Position numbers and translations under genes: made by a program | Part shown: positions 18,847 to 32,700 of the stretch, in pieces | Position numbering within the stretch: position 1 is the first letter of the stretch | Layout: each line of letters begins with the position of its first letter | The notes under the pieces: model-generated | Databases searched by the model: none | What the model was told of the DNA's origin: nothing | Seen by the model: the letters and a program-made list of their open reading frames with translations, nothing else | DNA from: Cellulophaga algicola DSM 14237 | Lineage (GTDB): Bacteria; Bacteroidota; Bacteroidia; Flavobacteriales; Flavobacteriaceae | Direction of reading: 5' to 3' | DNA length: 64,000 nt | Assembly: GCF_000186265.1 (NCBI RefSeq) | Contig: NC_014934.1 | Location: forward strand, 1,674,001 to 1,738,000

Positions 18847-18958
18847 TAAGAGTAAATGTATGCGAATCTTAAATTCTAAATTTTACAGAGCGCCAGCCAC
18901 TTTAAAAACATATAGTTGAATAGTATTGTAGCGGTTGCTATAGCTATAGGATTTTAAA

Positions 18959-18996
18959 ACAAAAAATCCCCTTCTAATGAAAGAAGAGGATTTTGA
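18959..18996 (-). terminator. Terminator downstream of tRNA-Cys
   Basis: AAAATCCCCTTCT and AGAAGAGGATTTT pair around a short loop. On the minus strand the structure runs into a T-run, directly after the tRNA-Cys 3' end. Confidence 0.7.
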
Positions 18997-18998
18997 AG

Positions 18999-19069
18999 AG
19001 GCATCGAGCGGATTCGAACCGCTGTACAAGCTTTTGCAGAGCTCTGCCTAGCCACTCGGCCACAATGCC
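18999..19069 (-). tRNA. tRNA-Cys (anticodon GCA)
   Basis: A 71-nt cloverleaf on the minus strand. Acceptor stem GGCATTG/CGATGCC (7 bp), discriminator U73, D-arm with GCC/GGC and the GG pair in the loop, anticodon stem GAGCT/AGCTT with loop CTGCAAA (U33, anticodon GCA), and T-stem AGCGG/CCGCT with loop TTCGAAT. CCA is not encoded. All expected invariant positions are met. A terminator follows immediately. Confidence 0.95.
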
Positions 19070-19145
19070 AATTTAGGTTTGCAAATTTACGAAAATTAAT
19101 TACAATAGAAATTAATTATTGCAATGTTTATTCAATTTTTACTAC

Positions 19146-19192
19146 AAAAAAGCTCTAAATCTTTCTTTAAAAAAAATTAGAGCTTTTTTTTT
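19146..19192. terminator. Rho-independent terminator between the tRNA genes
   Basis: AAAAAGCTCTAA pairs with TTAGAGCTTTTT around an AT-rich loop, with A/T-runs on both sides. It lies downstream of the second (leftward-read) tRNA-Cys-like gene and can act on both strands. It suggests the two tRNA genes are separate transcription units. Confidence 0.8.
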
Positions 19193-19247
19193 CGCTTTTA
19201 TACTATGAACTTAATGCTAAATATACCTATTTAAGCGCTATTTTCAG

Positions 19248-19319
19248 AGGCATCGAGTGGACTCGAACCACTATGAAAGTTCTTGCGGAACTTTGTCTAT
19301 CCATTTCGACCACAATGCC
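19248..19319 (-). tRNA. Divergent tRNA-Cys-like gene (GCA, C33)
   Basis: A 72-nt cloverleaf on the minus strand. The acceptor stem and discriminator match those of the neighbouring tRNA-Cys. D-stem GTC/GAC, anticodon stem AAGTT/AACTT and T-stem AGTGG/CCACT are all fully paired although they differ in sequence from the first copy. The anticodon loop is CCGCAAG: GCA in the anticodon position, but C rather than the near-universal U at 33, and C32 could pair with G38. It is therefore either an unusual decoding tRNA, a non-decoding tRNA-like RNA, or an early pseudogene. Confidence 0.75.
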
Positions 19320-19380
19320 ATAAATTGTGGTGCAAATGTCTGCATAATTATCATGTTATCCTATGTGTTAGGAGTGTAGT

Positions 19381-19737
19381 TCATCGACTTAATTGTAAGT
19401 TTATCGAAACCATTTCAACATCGCCATTAATTGGAGGGTTAATTTTTGATACCGTTACACTACCTGATTCTACAGTTAGACATTCTTTAAAAATTCGGTC
19501 TAAAATACGTTTAGCCACATGTTCTAAAAGTTTAGACTTTATAGCCATTTCTTCTTTAACAATGTAATTTATCACTACATAATTTACCGTATCTTTTAAA
19601 TTATCTGATACCGATGCTTTAGCTAAATCTGCTTCTACTTCAATATCTACCCGATAATCACTACCATTAATACTCTCTTCTCTTAAACACCCATGATAGG
19701 CGTATACTCTTATATTACTAACGCTAATTTTACCCAC
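19381..19737 (-). CDS. folB: Dihydroneopterin aldolase
   Basis: A 118-residue folate-pathway enzyme that cleaves 7,8-dihydroneopterin to 6-hydroxymethyl-dihydropterin and glycolaldehyde. 'IRVYAYHGCLREE' is the family's first motif (YGYHGvxxEE), giving the substrate-binding Glu. 'KSKLLEHVAKRILDRIF' supplies the second Glu, and 'VSKINPPI' carries the catalytic Lys before the PP turn. Length is typical (about 120). It is read toward the tRNA genes and lies 59 bases after sprF on the same strand. A TAAATTTG element between the two genes suggests it has its own promoter. Confidence 0.93.
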   Translation of the reverse strand: MGKISVSNIRVYAYHGCLREESINGSDYRVDIEVEADLAKASVSDNLKDTVNYVVINYIVKEEMAIKSKLLEHVAKRILDRIFKECLTVESGSVTVSKINPPINGDVEMVSINLQLSR

Positions 19738-19755
19738 TTGTGTTTACAATTTTGG

Positions 19756-19763
19756 CAAATTTA
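19756..19763 (-). promoter_or_regulatory. Probable -7 promoter element of folB
   Basis: On the minus strand TAAATTTG matches the Bacteroidota TAnnTTTG -7 motif, 18 bases before the folB start and 34 bases after the sprF stop. Confidence 0.45.
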
Positions 19764-19796
19764 ATGGATGTATTTTAAAATAACTGTTTTTAACCG

Positions 19797-20747
19797 TTAA
19801 TATGTACATCTACAATTACTCAATCCTTGGAATAAATCTACGCCTAAGGTTACAACATGCGTACCTGTACTATAGTTTGTAATTTCGTTTAATTGTATTT
19901 GATAGGAATATCCGAAGTATAAATTATTCTTTTTAAGTCCAACAATCGGAGCAATATATAAAGGCTTTCCAATTTGATCATTTAAGAAACGGTAGTTGAT
20001 ACCTGCATAATAGTAATCTTCATATTGATAAAATCTAAATTTTAAGTTCATATCCGTTTCAGAACGGCCATCACTTTCAAACATTTTATATAAAATAGAA
20101 GGTTCTATTTCAAGGTCACTATTTTTACTTTTCTTGTAACGGTATCCTGTATACAAGTAATAATTTCTTAAACGGTTAGGTTCATAGGTAATGTTGAATC
20201 CTGATAAATCTTTATCTAAAATGTTTGATGCATTTAAACTCGCATAGAATTTGTCTTTTCTATATAAAAGACCAACGTCAAAGTTGTGGTTTGCCGTAGA
20301 TCTATCATCGGTAACCCCAGGATCTCCCCCAGCGTTAACAAATTCCTGAATGTCTATTCTAAATTGGTTAAAATTATAGGATAAACCGAAAGATAAAAAC
20401 TCATCATTATATCTATCTAGCGTTAAATGATGCGCAAAAGATAGTCTAGCCCCTTGTTGTTTGGTATAGCCATTTTTATCATTATATAAAAATATACCCA
20501 CACCAGATCTATTTCCAATACGCATATCTGCCGCTAAAGATTGTGTATCTGGGGCATCTTCAATTCCTACCCACTGTGTTAATCCGTTAATACGAATTTT
20601 CACATGATCGCCAATACCTGCATAGGTTGGCGATAAAACGAACGGGTTGTCTGCTAAATACTGAGAGAGCTGTGGTGAGTTTAACTCTTGGCTTTTTGCA
20701 AATAAGCTGCATATACAGAGCACTAAAGTAATTCCAATTTTTTTCAT
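19797..20747 (-). CDS. sprF: SprF: PorP/SprF-family type IX outer-membrane protein
   Basis: A 316-residue outer-membrane beta-barrel protein. In Flavobacterium johnsoniae SprF is the partner needed to get SprB to the cell surface. A signal peptide (residues 1-19, ending 'FAKSQE') is followed by 'LSQYLADNPFVLSPTYAGIGDHVKIR', the PorP/SprF N-terminal signature. Next come alternating amphipathic strands with aromatic girdles and a C-terminal strand, then a short Cys-containing tail (LSNCRCTY). It lies 21 bases downstream of sprB and is last in the sprCDBF order known from F. johnsoniae. Confidence 0.92.
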   Translation of the reverse strand: MKKIGITLVLCICSLFAKSQELNSPQLSQYLADNPFVLSPTYAGIGDHVKIRINGLTQWVGIEDAPDTQSLAADMRIGNRSGVGIFLYNDKNGYTKQQGARLSFAHHLTLDRYNDEFLSFGLSYNFNQFRIDIQEFVNAGGDPGVTDDRSTANHNFDVGLLYRKDKFYASLNASNILDKDLSGFNITYEPNRLRNYYLYTGYRYKKSKNSDLEIEPSILYKMFESDGRSETDMNLKFRFYQYEDYYYAGINYRFLNDQIGKPLYIAPIVGLKKNNLYFGYSYQIQLNEITNYSTGTHVVTLGVDLFQGLSNCRCTY

Positions 20748-20768
20748 TGCACTTGTAGGTTAATTTTT

Positions 20769-23700
20769 TTATCTGTACAGGGTAAAATGTCCGACAAATT
20801 CTCTTTCATCGTTTTCACCTTGTAGTTTTATTATGTACCAATAATCACCGGTTGGGAGCTCAGTGTCTTGGTAAAGGCCATCCCATCCTGGGTCGTTTGC
20901 ACCCAGTCTATAAACCTCTCTACCATAACGGTCAAAAATGATCATTAGTATATTTGGGAAGCCTTCTAAATTTTGAGGAATCCATGTATCATTCTGTGAG
21001 TCGTTGTTCGGTGTAAAGAAATTAGGAATCTCTATATCAATGAATTCCATTTCAATACTTGCAATAGCCTCACAACCATTACCATCTACAACTGTTACGG
21101 TATATGTACCCGATTCATTGATGTACATAGTGTTATCATCTTCATTGTTTTTATCACCAAAATAGAAGGTATAATTACCATCACCACCAGCTGCAATTGC
21201 TGTAATTTCATTGATATTATTATTTTCTAATGAAAGTACTAATGGATCAAAATTTTCTATGGTAAACGGTATAATTTCTAGACAACCATTTAAAGAGATA
21301 ATAAGTGTATGATTTCCAGGAGCAATGTTCGTAAAATCTGGCTCCAGACGTACATCTGTAGAATTTTCATCATCTAATTGATATAAGGCTAAACCTTCTA
21401 CACTTGTATCTTCATGAGTTACTACCAAGTAATTATTAGGTGTATCTCCTGTACATTCATATACTGGTGTTACTGTTGCTTTTAGGTTTACACCTTGAGC
21501 AATGGTTACTTGAACATTTGTTTCACAACCTAAATCATCTATGACATAAACGGTATGTTCTCCAGAAGCTAAATCAGTATAACGAATCATATTAGCTACA
21601 TAACTTGTATTTTTTAGTCGTGTACTGTAGGGCGCTGTGCCACCAGAAAGCACTAAATCTATACTTCCGTCATTGCTACCTAAACAAGTTTCTCCTGTTG
21701 GTGTTGCATCTATAACTATTGGTGTTGCCGCAGTAATGGTATACACAGTCTGTACAAAACACCCATTTTTATCTTGGGCAATTACGGTATAGATACCTGG
21801 GGCTAAATCTGTAAATGAATTGGTATCTTCAAATTTGGCTAAATTTGGAGAAATAGCGTAGAGATAATCACCAGATCCACCAGATAACGAAACATTGATA
21901 TATCCGTTGGTATCACCAGCACATATAATTGCGGAGTAATCATCAGTGTATACTAATGGTGTTGGTTCATCTATAGTTATTACTGTTGTTGTTTCTTCAC
22001 AATCTTCACTAGTTACTTTTATATAATAGTTTCCTGCAGTTAAATTTCTAAATATTCCATTAGTATTAGGACCTTGTAAAGGTGTAGTACTTGTTGGGGT
22101 ATCTAATAATTCATAGAAATAATTTCCTAATCCGCCACTTGCTCTTGCAATTAATTGTGCTGTATTTTCTCCATTACAACTTATAGTTGCTGCGGTTTCA
22201 TCTACTACAATTGTAATCGGAGCAACAGGTTCTGCTTTTATTTCATTAGAGAGTGTAGAGGTACAATTAAATGAATCTTGTACATAATATCTATACGTTC
22301 CTGCACCAGAATTTCCAGAAGCAAGAGTATTAAATATATGTTCATTTCCATTATTAAAGGCTGTAAAACTCACACCGTCTGTACTAAAACTATAAGGTGC
22401 TGTTCCTCCATTTGCTGTTAGTAATAATTCTAAATTATTAACACAAGTTATAGATTGTGTCATGGTCAATGAACCAAAAACATCTACAGGATCTGTGATG
22501 GTTGCTATTGGTGTTTCTGTAGAACATCTTACATCATCAGCTATTGATATACTATACAATCCAGAGAATAAACCTGAGAATGTATTTGAAGTTTGCGCTG
22601 CTGAGGTAGTTACAATTACGGTTCCTGTTGAATCGTATGTATTTAATCTATATTGTAAAGTTCCAAGTCCGCCAGAAGTAACTGTTGCAGTTACAAAACC
22701 AGTATTATCACCATAACAAGCTAAAGTAATATCTGCTGAAATAGCTGCTACAATTGGGTCTGGTTGTACTAGTATTTGAGAATACGTATCATTAACACAA
22801 CCAAATGCATCTGTAATGGTTACTGCAAAATTACCAGCTGATAAGCCTGTAAAAATATGAGCTTGAACCCCTGTTTCAGTAAATGTTTGTGTAGCAGAAG
22901 CTATCGTAATGGTATAAGGTCCTTTTCCTCCAGAAGGATCTACTAAAATACTTCCTCTATTACCATCACAAGTTACATTAGACTGTTCACTAACTACTGC
23001 TGTAATAGGAAACTCTGGTGCATTAATAGTTACTGCATTAGAATTATCAGTACAGAACGTACTTGTAGCATCTGTCTCTATAATTTGAACATAATAACTA
23101 CCGCCTGGTAAATCATCAATTACAAGTGCTGTACCTGTATTTCCTGATAAAATTCCAGAATAGGGTGTACCATCTGCTCTAAATACTTGGTAGTCATAGC
23201 CTCCTGTATAATTGGCTATAGTTACATTAAAACTACCACCATTTACACCATCATTTAAACAAGTTTCATCGGTAACTTTTACCGCTGTTACTTCAATAAC
23301 CTTAGGATCTTTTGCACTATGTGTAGTGCTTACAAAACATCCTGTATCATTATTGGTAATTGTGATGGTATAGTTTCCTATTCCTAATCCCGTAAACTGT
23401 TCTGAACTGTTTGTAGAACTTATAGTTTGCCCATATCCGTTAGCACTAGAAACTACATAGGTTAAATTAGGTAATGCAGTTGCTGGAGTGATGGTTATAC
23501 CCACCGTAATAGTTTCATCATCACCATTACAGGTTACCGTATCATCAATGATAACTGTTGGTGCACTAATCCCTACAAAAGGAGTTATGGTTGCTGTAGT
23601 TGTATCTGAACAACCCATATCGTCATACACCGTAATGGTATAATTACCACCCGCTAAGTTTGTTTCTGTGTATTCTGCATTGCTACCATCTTGTACCGGA

Positions 23701-26700
23701 GTACCTGGTGTGGCATCATTTACAAATACGTAACGTACATAGTTACCAGAACCACCAGTTACTAATCCGGTAAGAGCTATAGTTGCATAGTTAGTTGTAT
23801 TTCCAGTAGTACAATCAAATTCTGATACTGTTGGCGTTCCAACAGTTAATGCAGCCGCAGGTTGTGCTATTGTTTGGTTTATGGTTACAATACAACTATT
23901 AGTTCCGGTTACTGTAATGGTATAACCAACACCAGTTGTATTTGCTAAGCCTGTAAATACAGCACTTGTTGCTGTACTGCTTGTTGGGTCAGTAGGTATC
24001 GTTAACGTAGTACCATCCATAGCTGTAATTTGGAAGGTATATGGATCAAAACCATTTGCCAATATACTTACAGAGATGGTTCCATCGGCAGCATTGAAAC
24101 ACGTTACATTAGTAAAGGCATCAATTGTTGGTGTTGCAGGAAGAACGGCAGCTTCTTGTGTTTTACTAATAGCTACAGAACATAATGTTGCATCTGTTAT
24201 GGTGAAAGAATAGGTTCCATTTTGGGTTAATGTAGAGAAGATTCCGTCTGTATTTGCTGTTAAAGGCGTTCCGTCTGGGAATGTTCCTGTATAGTTAAAT
24301 GGTCCGTTACCACCAGTTTGTGATATGGTTATTTGTCCACCAGGATCTACAGTACAATCGATAGCTTTCACTACGGTAGCTAAAGGCACCATTTCTTCGT
24401 ATAGCGTAATGGCATTTGCTGTTGGAGCAAAACAACCCCACTGATCACTAACAATTACTTGATACTGTCCAGCACCTAGGTTACTAAAGGTATCATTAGT
24501 TTGAATTGGTCTTAGGTTTACATAAGCAGTACCATCAAAACGTTGTAATTGGTAGCTATAGTTAGTTCCTTGACCACCTGTTTGATTGATTACTTGCACT
24601 TCTCCTTCAAAATTAGAACAGTTTTCATTGGTTAATTGAAGGTCTGCAGTAATCGCAGTTGGTAAACTTAAAGTGATGTCTGCTAATTGTAAAGAACAAC
24701 CACGACTATCTATCACCCAAATTTCATACGTACCTGCTGCTAAGTTTTCAAACTTAGGAGTAGCCACATAGTTGCTTGCATCCGTAGGATCTGGATTAGC
24801 TGTAGTACTTACGTAGTACGCATAGCCACCCCATCCGCCAGTTACATCAATAATTTCAATAACTCCGTCGGTACCTGGAACACAAGTAATAGGCGATTCA
24901 ATAGGAGTACCTGCTGCTAAAGCATTTGTAGGTTCTGCAATACTAAATGGCGCTCTATTATCACAAGTAGGCACGCCATCTTGAGTGAAAGTTACATAGT
25001 AATCTCCTGCCAATAAAGCATTAGCAGTAAAATTAGGAGAACTTCCTGTTATTCCTGTTGTTGTTGTATTTGCATTGAACACCTCCCAAGAATAGGTTCC
25101 AGAATAGGTTGCATCATCCACTGTAAAAGTTGCAGTTCCTGTTGCAGTTCCCATACATATTACATCTGTAGTTACCGGAGTAGCTATGGTAAATGTATTT
25201 GGATTTTCTACGGTATGAGAAATAGTAACCACACAATTGGTATTTATATTTCTCACTTCAAAAACATGATTTCCTATGGCTAAATCTGTAAATACATTAG
25301 AAGTTCCGAATGCATTAGGTAATACTCTAAATTCATAGTTAGCAAGACCAGCAGGCGTACTAGAATCGGTTATAGAACCAAAAGCATTAATGGTAACATC
25401 TTCACCAGCATTTACACATGATATTGCTTCATCAATAGTAATGGTTGGAGTTAACAATTCATCAAAAGCATCAATGGTTGCTGTAGTTGTATCTGAACAA
25501 CCCATATCGTCATACACCGTAATGGTATAATTACCACCCGCTAAGTTCGTTTCTGTGTATTCTGCATTGCTACCATCTTGTAATGGAGTACCAGGAGTGG
25601 CATCATTTACAAATACATAACGTACATAGTTACCAGAACCACCAGTTACTAATCCGGTAAGATCTATAGATGCATTATCATCTGTATTTCCTGTAGCACA
25701 AACAAATTGTGTAACGGTTGGTGTTGGTACATCTAATATTAGAGGTTGCGTAATTGTTTGCGTAATTGTTGTTGTACAACTATTTGCAGCGGTTACTGTA
25801 ATTTCATATCCTGCTGCTATTGTATTTGCCAATCCTGTAAATACAGCACTGGTATTGGTAGTGCTTGTAGGATTAATAGTTGCCACAGCACCATCCATAC
25901 TTGTAATTTGGAAAGTATACGGATCAAAACCATTTGCCAATATACTTACAGAGATGGTTCCATCGGCAGCATTGAAACACGTTACATTAGTAAAGGCATC
26001 AATAGTTGGTGTTGCAGGAAGAACGGCAACTTCTAGTGTTTTACTAATAGCTACAGAACATAATGTTGCATCTGTTATAGTGAAAGAATAGGTTCCATTT
26101 TGGGTTAATGTAGAGAAGATTCCGTCTGTATTTGCTGTTAAAGGCGTTCCGTCAGGGAATGTTCCTGTATAGTTAAATGGTCCGTTACCTCCAGTTTGTG
26201 ATATGGTTATTTGTCCACCAGGATCTACCGTACAATCGATAGCTTTCACTACGGTAGCTAAAGGCACCATTTCTTCGTATAGCGTAATTGCATTTGCTGT
26301 TGGAGCAAAACAACCCCACTGATCACTAACAATTACTTGATACTGTCCAGCACCTAGGTTACTAAAGGTATCATTAGTTTGAATTGGTCTTAGGTTTACA
26401 TAAGCAGTACCATCAAAACGTTGTAATTGGTAGCTATAGTTAGTTCCTTGACCACCTGTTTGATTGATTACTTGCACTTCTCCTTCAAAATTAGAACAGT
26501 TTTCATTGTTTAATTGAAGGTCTGCAGTAATCGCAGTTGGTAAACTTAAAGTGATGTCTGCTAATTGTAAAGAACAACCACGACTATCTATCACCCAAAT
26601 TTCATACGTACCTGCTGCTAAGTTTTCAAACTTAGGAGTAGCCACATAGTTGCTTGCATCTGTAGGATCTGGATTAGCTGTAGTACTTACGTAGTACGCA

Positions 26701-29700
26701 TAGCCACCCCATCCGCCAGTTACATCAATAATTTCAATAACTCCGTCGGTACCTGGAATACAAGTAATAGGAGATGTTGTAGGAGTACCTGCTGCTAAAG
26801 CATCTGTTGGTTCTGCAATATTAAATGGCGCTCTATTATCACAAGTAGGTACACCATCTTGAGCGAAGGTTACATAGTATCCACCAGCAAGTAAAGCTGT
26901 AGCTGTAAAATCTGCAGAAGTACCTGTTTGCACAGAGGTATCATCTAAATAGTTTGTAGGCGTATCATTATCATCAAATACTTCCCAAGAATAGGTACCT
27001 GTATAGGTGGCATCAGCTACTGTAAAAGTTGCAGTTCCTGTAGCAGTTCCCATACATATTACATCTGTAGTTACCGGAGTAGCTATGGTAAATGTATTTG
27101 GATCTGTTATATTAATTGAAGTGAATAACTCACAATCCGTATCCACATGTCTTACTAAGAAGTTATGTGTACCCACTCCTAAATTAGGAAATACACTAGA
27201 AGCTTGCCATGTAGTACCATTATCATTACTATATTCAAATTTAGTAGTATCACTATTTGTTGAGGTAACTGTAATAGTTACTTCTCCATCATTTCCAGGA
27301 CTACAGGTAATTGCACTAGAAATAGCTGAATCAATAGTCAATAATTCATCAAAAGCATCAATAGTTGCTGTTGCTGTTCCAATACATCCATTGTCGTCAT
27401 AAACAGAAATAGTATAGTTACCACCTGCTCTATTGGTTTCTGTATAGATGGTATTTGTACCGTCTTGAACGATTGTTGAAGTTGTTGTATTTTCAAATAT
27501 GTAGCGTACATACGTTCCTGATCCGCCACTTACCGTATTTACAGTAATGCTTGCATTGTTATCTGTATTAGTACTTGGTGTACATGTAAACTGTACTACA
27601 TCTACTAATGGATCAATAGTTACAACCACTGCTGTAGGTTCTGCAATTTGTATGGCAGCGCTATCTGTTGTACAAGCGTTAGTCGTAGCATCACCAGTAA
27701 CGGTAACCACGTACCCTGCTGCAGTTGCTGTAGGCACAAGACCTGTAAATTCTGCGGTTGTATTTGTAGAACTTGTAGGAGCTATAGTTTGAGGCGTTCC
27801 ATCTAAAGAGGTAATTTCAAAAGTATAAGGCCCTGTTCCGTTATCTACTGCAGTGATCGTTATAGTACCATCATTATCACCAATACACGTTATTGGTGTA
27901 GCAGCTGTTGTACTGATTACAGGTTCAACTCTAACTGGAACGTTTACTGTAAATACTCTATTACAACTTACACTACTAGGAGTAGCTGTATCATAAATAG
28001 TAATGATATAATCACCAGCTGCAGAGGCGTCATAAACAAACGGACTTGTCAAAGTTGTTTGTGCTACTGTTGCAGCTCCAGAGATTGAATATTCATAGTT
28101 TCCTGAACCTGTTAGAGCTTCGATTGTAATGGTTGCATCAGGTGTACCTGTACAATCTAATAATTTAGTTAATTCTGCTTTTGCTGAAAGCACAGGGTTT
28201 ACGATATATGCTGTTTCTTCAGCTGTACATCCATTACCATCAATTACATAAACATTATAGCTTCCAGGAGTAACATTGGTAAATAAACCATTATTATCTA
28301 AGTAGCTTGTTGGCATAGGATCTCCCGCGGCAACAATAGCATAACGTAAGTTTCCGGCAGCAGAAGTACCTACTGCTTCAAGGCTTATTGGAGCAGCACA
28401 ATTGTCTTGTGTTACTGTAATAGTCGGTTTAGGAGTTAAGCCTAATGTTACAGGAGCTAGTGTTACCGGACATCCGTATTGATCATTTAAGGTCACTATA
28501 TAATCTCCAGCAGGAGAATTTACAGGTATTTGTATTGGATTACTTGTTAAGCCAGTTAACGTAGTTGTACCATCAGGATAAAGAACATCAAAAGTATACG
28601 GAGCACCGCCACCACCATTAATTGCAGATACTGTAATTAAACCAGGTAAATTACAAGAGATATCTCTAGTTGGTGCAGCAGTTGCAGTTAATTCTCTAAG
28701 TTCATCTACTAATACATTTTCACTACCACCTCGGCAAGTATCAGTTGTTCCATCTGTTTGCCAAACTTCTATATAATATTCTCCTTCGGCTAAATCAGGA
28801 ACGATAATAGTATTGCTGTATGGGACGTTACTAGCTGGGGCAGGAACAATAGCACCACTAACCGCAGTCGGACTTAAATTTCCTAGTAGGTACACTTCCC
28901 ATCGCATTTGTGTACTTGATGTTGTTGGATTAAGAGTAAATATTATTTCGCCATTACCTACACCTGGAGTAGCACTAAAACAACTAGGTATAACTTCAGT
29001 AGTAATTACAATTGGAATATTTGAAACAACATCATTAACATTAACATTACTTTGTCTAATACAACCAGCAGTATCTTCAACGTAGAACACATAGGTTCTA
29101 CCTGGAACTAATAAAGGTAATCCAGGAAGTTGAGGTGTTGTAGGATCAATATTTGCGAATGTATGAGATGTTCCTGCTGGAATTCTTGCAGTCCATACAG
29201 GTGTTGATGTTCCAAAACTAGCAGGATCATCTGTATATGTATATCTATATCCGTTTGTATCATCTCCATTACTACCTCTAACAGTAACCTGTAAATCATT
29301 ACAATCTAGTATTTGTGGAAATAAGGTAATATCTAAGCTATCTAAAGGATAAGGAATAATATATCTAGGAAAATCTTTTTGACAAATTGTACCACTTGCT
29401 AGGGTAACACGAATAGATGGATTAACTGCAGTTCCAGAAGGATAACCTCTTAATTCATTGGAGTTCTGCCAAGTTGTACCGCCATCAGCGCTATATTCTA
29501 TTGTACCAGTTGGAGTAACTACATTTGTAAATTCAAATCCATATAATAAAGGATCTGGATCATCACAAACAACAGGTAATATAGGCGTAATATCTGCTGT
29601 AATTTCTACTGCATTGTTAATTGTAATTATAGCTGAAGTAAGAGAACATCCATTAACATCTGTAATCGTAATTTCATAATTACCAACACCAATTCCGCTA

Positions 29701-32700
29701 AAAGCATTTGTTGTTGCGTTGATGTTCGAATAACTTACACTATAATCAATACCATCTGCTGGAGATAAATCTGTTAAGGCATAGGTATATGGCATGTTTC
29801 CACCAGCAGCAAGAGCATCAATAGAACCTAATCCATCATAACATTCAGGATCTGTTGGAGTTCCAGAAATAGTTAAAGTAGCTGCCGTATTTACAATGAT
29901 ATCTTCTTCGGTAAACGAACATAGAGAACTTACACCATTATTATCAAGCACATACACATCATAACCAGCAGGATTAGCCGTTGCCATAGCATTGGTTACC
30001 GTTAAGCTATTTGATGTTGTATATAATCCAGTAGGATCAGTATTGGCAGGAACTATTGCGTATACTAAAGTTCCGTTACCACCTGTAGCATTTACTGTAA
30101 TACGACCATCATTACATGAACTAACATCTAGAACAGTTGTAGTTACTACTAACTGTGGAGTCAATACCACTGTTTCTTGTACGGCATCACAACCAAAACC
30201 ATCTTTTACATCAATGGTATAGGATCCATTTGCTAAGCCTGTAAAGGTATAGGTTGTTGCACTCACTGGAGAAGGAGTAATCCATGCCCCACCATTGATA
30301 CTAAACTGGAAATTTTCATTTCCAGGTGTAGAGGTAATATCTACTTGTATCGTACCATCATTGGCACCAGAGTAACAGGCTGTAGGAGTTGCGGTAAATG
30401 TAGGTACTTCTGGAGCATCTACGGTTACCGCCGGTAAGGTTACATTTGTACAGTTTCTGCTATCTAAGATACGTACTACATAGTTTTCACCACTTGCATT
30501 TGCAGGTACATTAGTAAATGTAGCTGTAGTTTGGTATGCTCTAAGTATAGTTCCTGTATTTGTTTCTAATTGGTAGGTATATGTTGGAGTACCTCCATTA
30601 GCTACTGCTGTAATTGTTGCACCCGTATTAGCACACGTAAACGGTGTTGTTATACTAGCTGTTGCTGTAATTGCATTAGGCTGTGTAAGATTTTGCGTTA
30701 AAGGAATAGTACATGTTGTTGGACTACTTACATCTCTAACGGTAATTGAATAGTTTTGTGCGGTTAAACCAGTAACGGTTTCAGCACTTGTAAACGGACC
30801 TACAAAAGTGGTACCATCTAAAGAATATTCAAATCCACCTGCTCCAAAATTAGAAGCGTTAATAGTGAATCCTCCATTGCTTTCTCCAAAACAAGTGATG
30901 TTTATTGGTGCAGAAATAGAAGCGGTAAATGCTCTACCACTAGCTACGTTTACGATAATTTGCGTGGTACATTCACTTCCGTAATTTACCTCAATGGTAT
31001 GGTTTCCTGCGGCAATAGTATTAAATACATTTGCTGTAGTTCCTGTTTGTGGTGTTCCACCATCAATTGAATACGTATAAGAAGCATCAAAAGGAGCGAT
31101 GGTTATATTACCTGTTCCTTCACAATTGTAAGTAACACTACTTGTTAATGTTGGTGCAATTGGTAATGGATCAATAATGACGTCACTTAAAGTAACAACA
31201 CAAGTAATTGCCGCTGCATCTCTTACGTCAATAGAATAAGTACCATCTGTTAATCCAGTAAATACTGTTCCGCCGGTAGTTGAAGCGGTCCATGCACCAC
31301 CATTAATACTGTATTGGTAATCACCAGAACCACCAGCTGTAGGAGCTATACTTCCTACGGTAATTTCTGCTTCACCACTAGGTAAACAGGTATAGTCTTT
31401 TGTTTGAACAGCTTCTGCAGTAATTGCATTAGGTTCGTTTATGACAACACTTAAAGGTTCTGTACATAAATCTGCATCTTGAACTAACACTTGATAGGTT
31501 CCCGCTATTAAATTTGGAAAGCTTGAAGATGTTGTTTGATAAGTCGCCCCATTATCAATACTGTAACGATATGGAGCATTACCACCTGTTACGGCTAAAG
31601 ATATAGCACCATCAGTACCTCCAAAACACGTAACATCTGTTAGAGTTTCTGTGATTGCAATAGGTGCATTTTTGATGATAGTAATATCAAACATATCAAA
31701 ACAGAATCCTGTTGCACCTGCATGATCACGTACATATACATCATAATCACCTGCTGCAGCAATAGCAATAGGATTGGTTGTAGCAAAATCACTAGCTACA
31801 GGAGTTACCCCATCTGCTACAATAGCATAGACATAATTAGCATCACCACCAGTAGCGGTAATAGTAACATCTGTACTTGTAGCACAGGTTGTAATAGCAC
31901 TTGCAGAAGCGGTAACGCTTAATTCAGGATTAATGGTTATGGTTTGCGAAGCAGCAGAACAACCATATCCATCTTGAACATTTACGATATGATCTCCTGA
32001 AGCTAAATTGGTAAAGGTATAGGTAAAAGCCGTTGTAGGTGTTGGTGCTACAAACGGACCGTTATCAATACTGAAAATTAAATTTCCATTACCACCAGTT
32101 ACGTTAACTACTATTTCACCATCACTGGCACCAGAGTAACAGGCTGTAGGAGTTGCGGTAAATGTAGGTACTTCTGGAGCATCTACGGTTACCGCCGGTA
32201 AGGTTACATTTGTACAGTTTCTGCTATCTAAGATACGTACTACATAGTTTTCACCACTTGCATTTGCAGGTACATTATTAAATGTAGCTGTAGGTTGGTA
32301 TGCTCTACTTATAGTTCCTGTATTTGTTTCTAATTGGTAGGTATATGTTGGAGTACCTCCATTAGCTACTGCTGTAATTGTTGCACCCGTATTAGCACAC
32401 GTAAACGGTGTTGTTATACTAGCCGTTGCTGTAATTGCATTAGGCTGTGTAAGGTTTTGCGTTAAAGGAATAGTACATGTTGTTGGACTACTTACATCTC
32501 TAACGGTAATTGAATAGTTTTGTGCGGTTAAACCAGTAACGGTTTCAGCACTTGTAAACGGACCTACAAAAGTGGTACCATCTAAAGAATATTCAAAACC
32601 TGCTGTTCCAAAATTAGAAGCGTTAATAGTAAATCCTCCATTGCTTTCTCCAAAACAAGTGATGTTTATTGGTGCAGAAATAGAAGCGGTAAAAGCTCTA

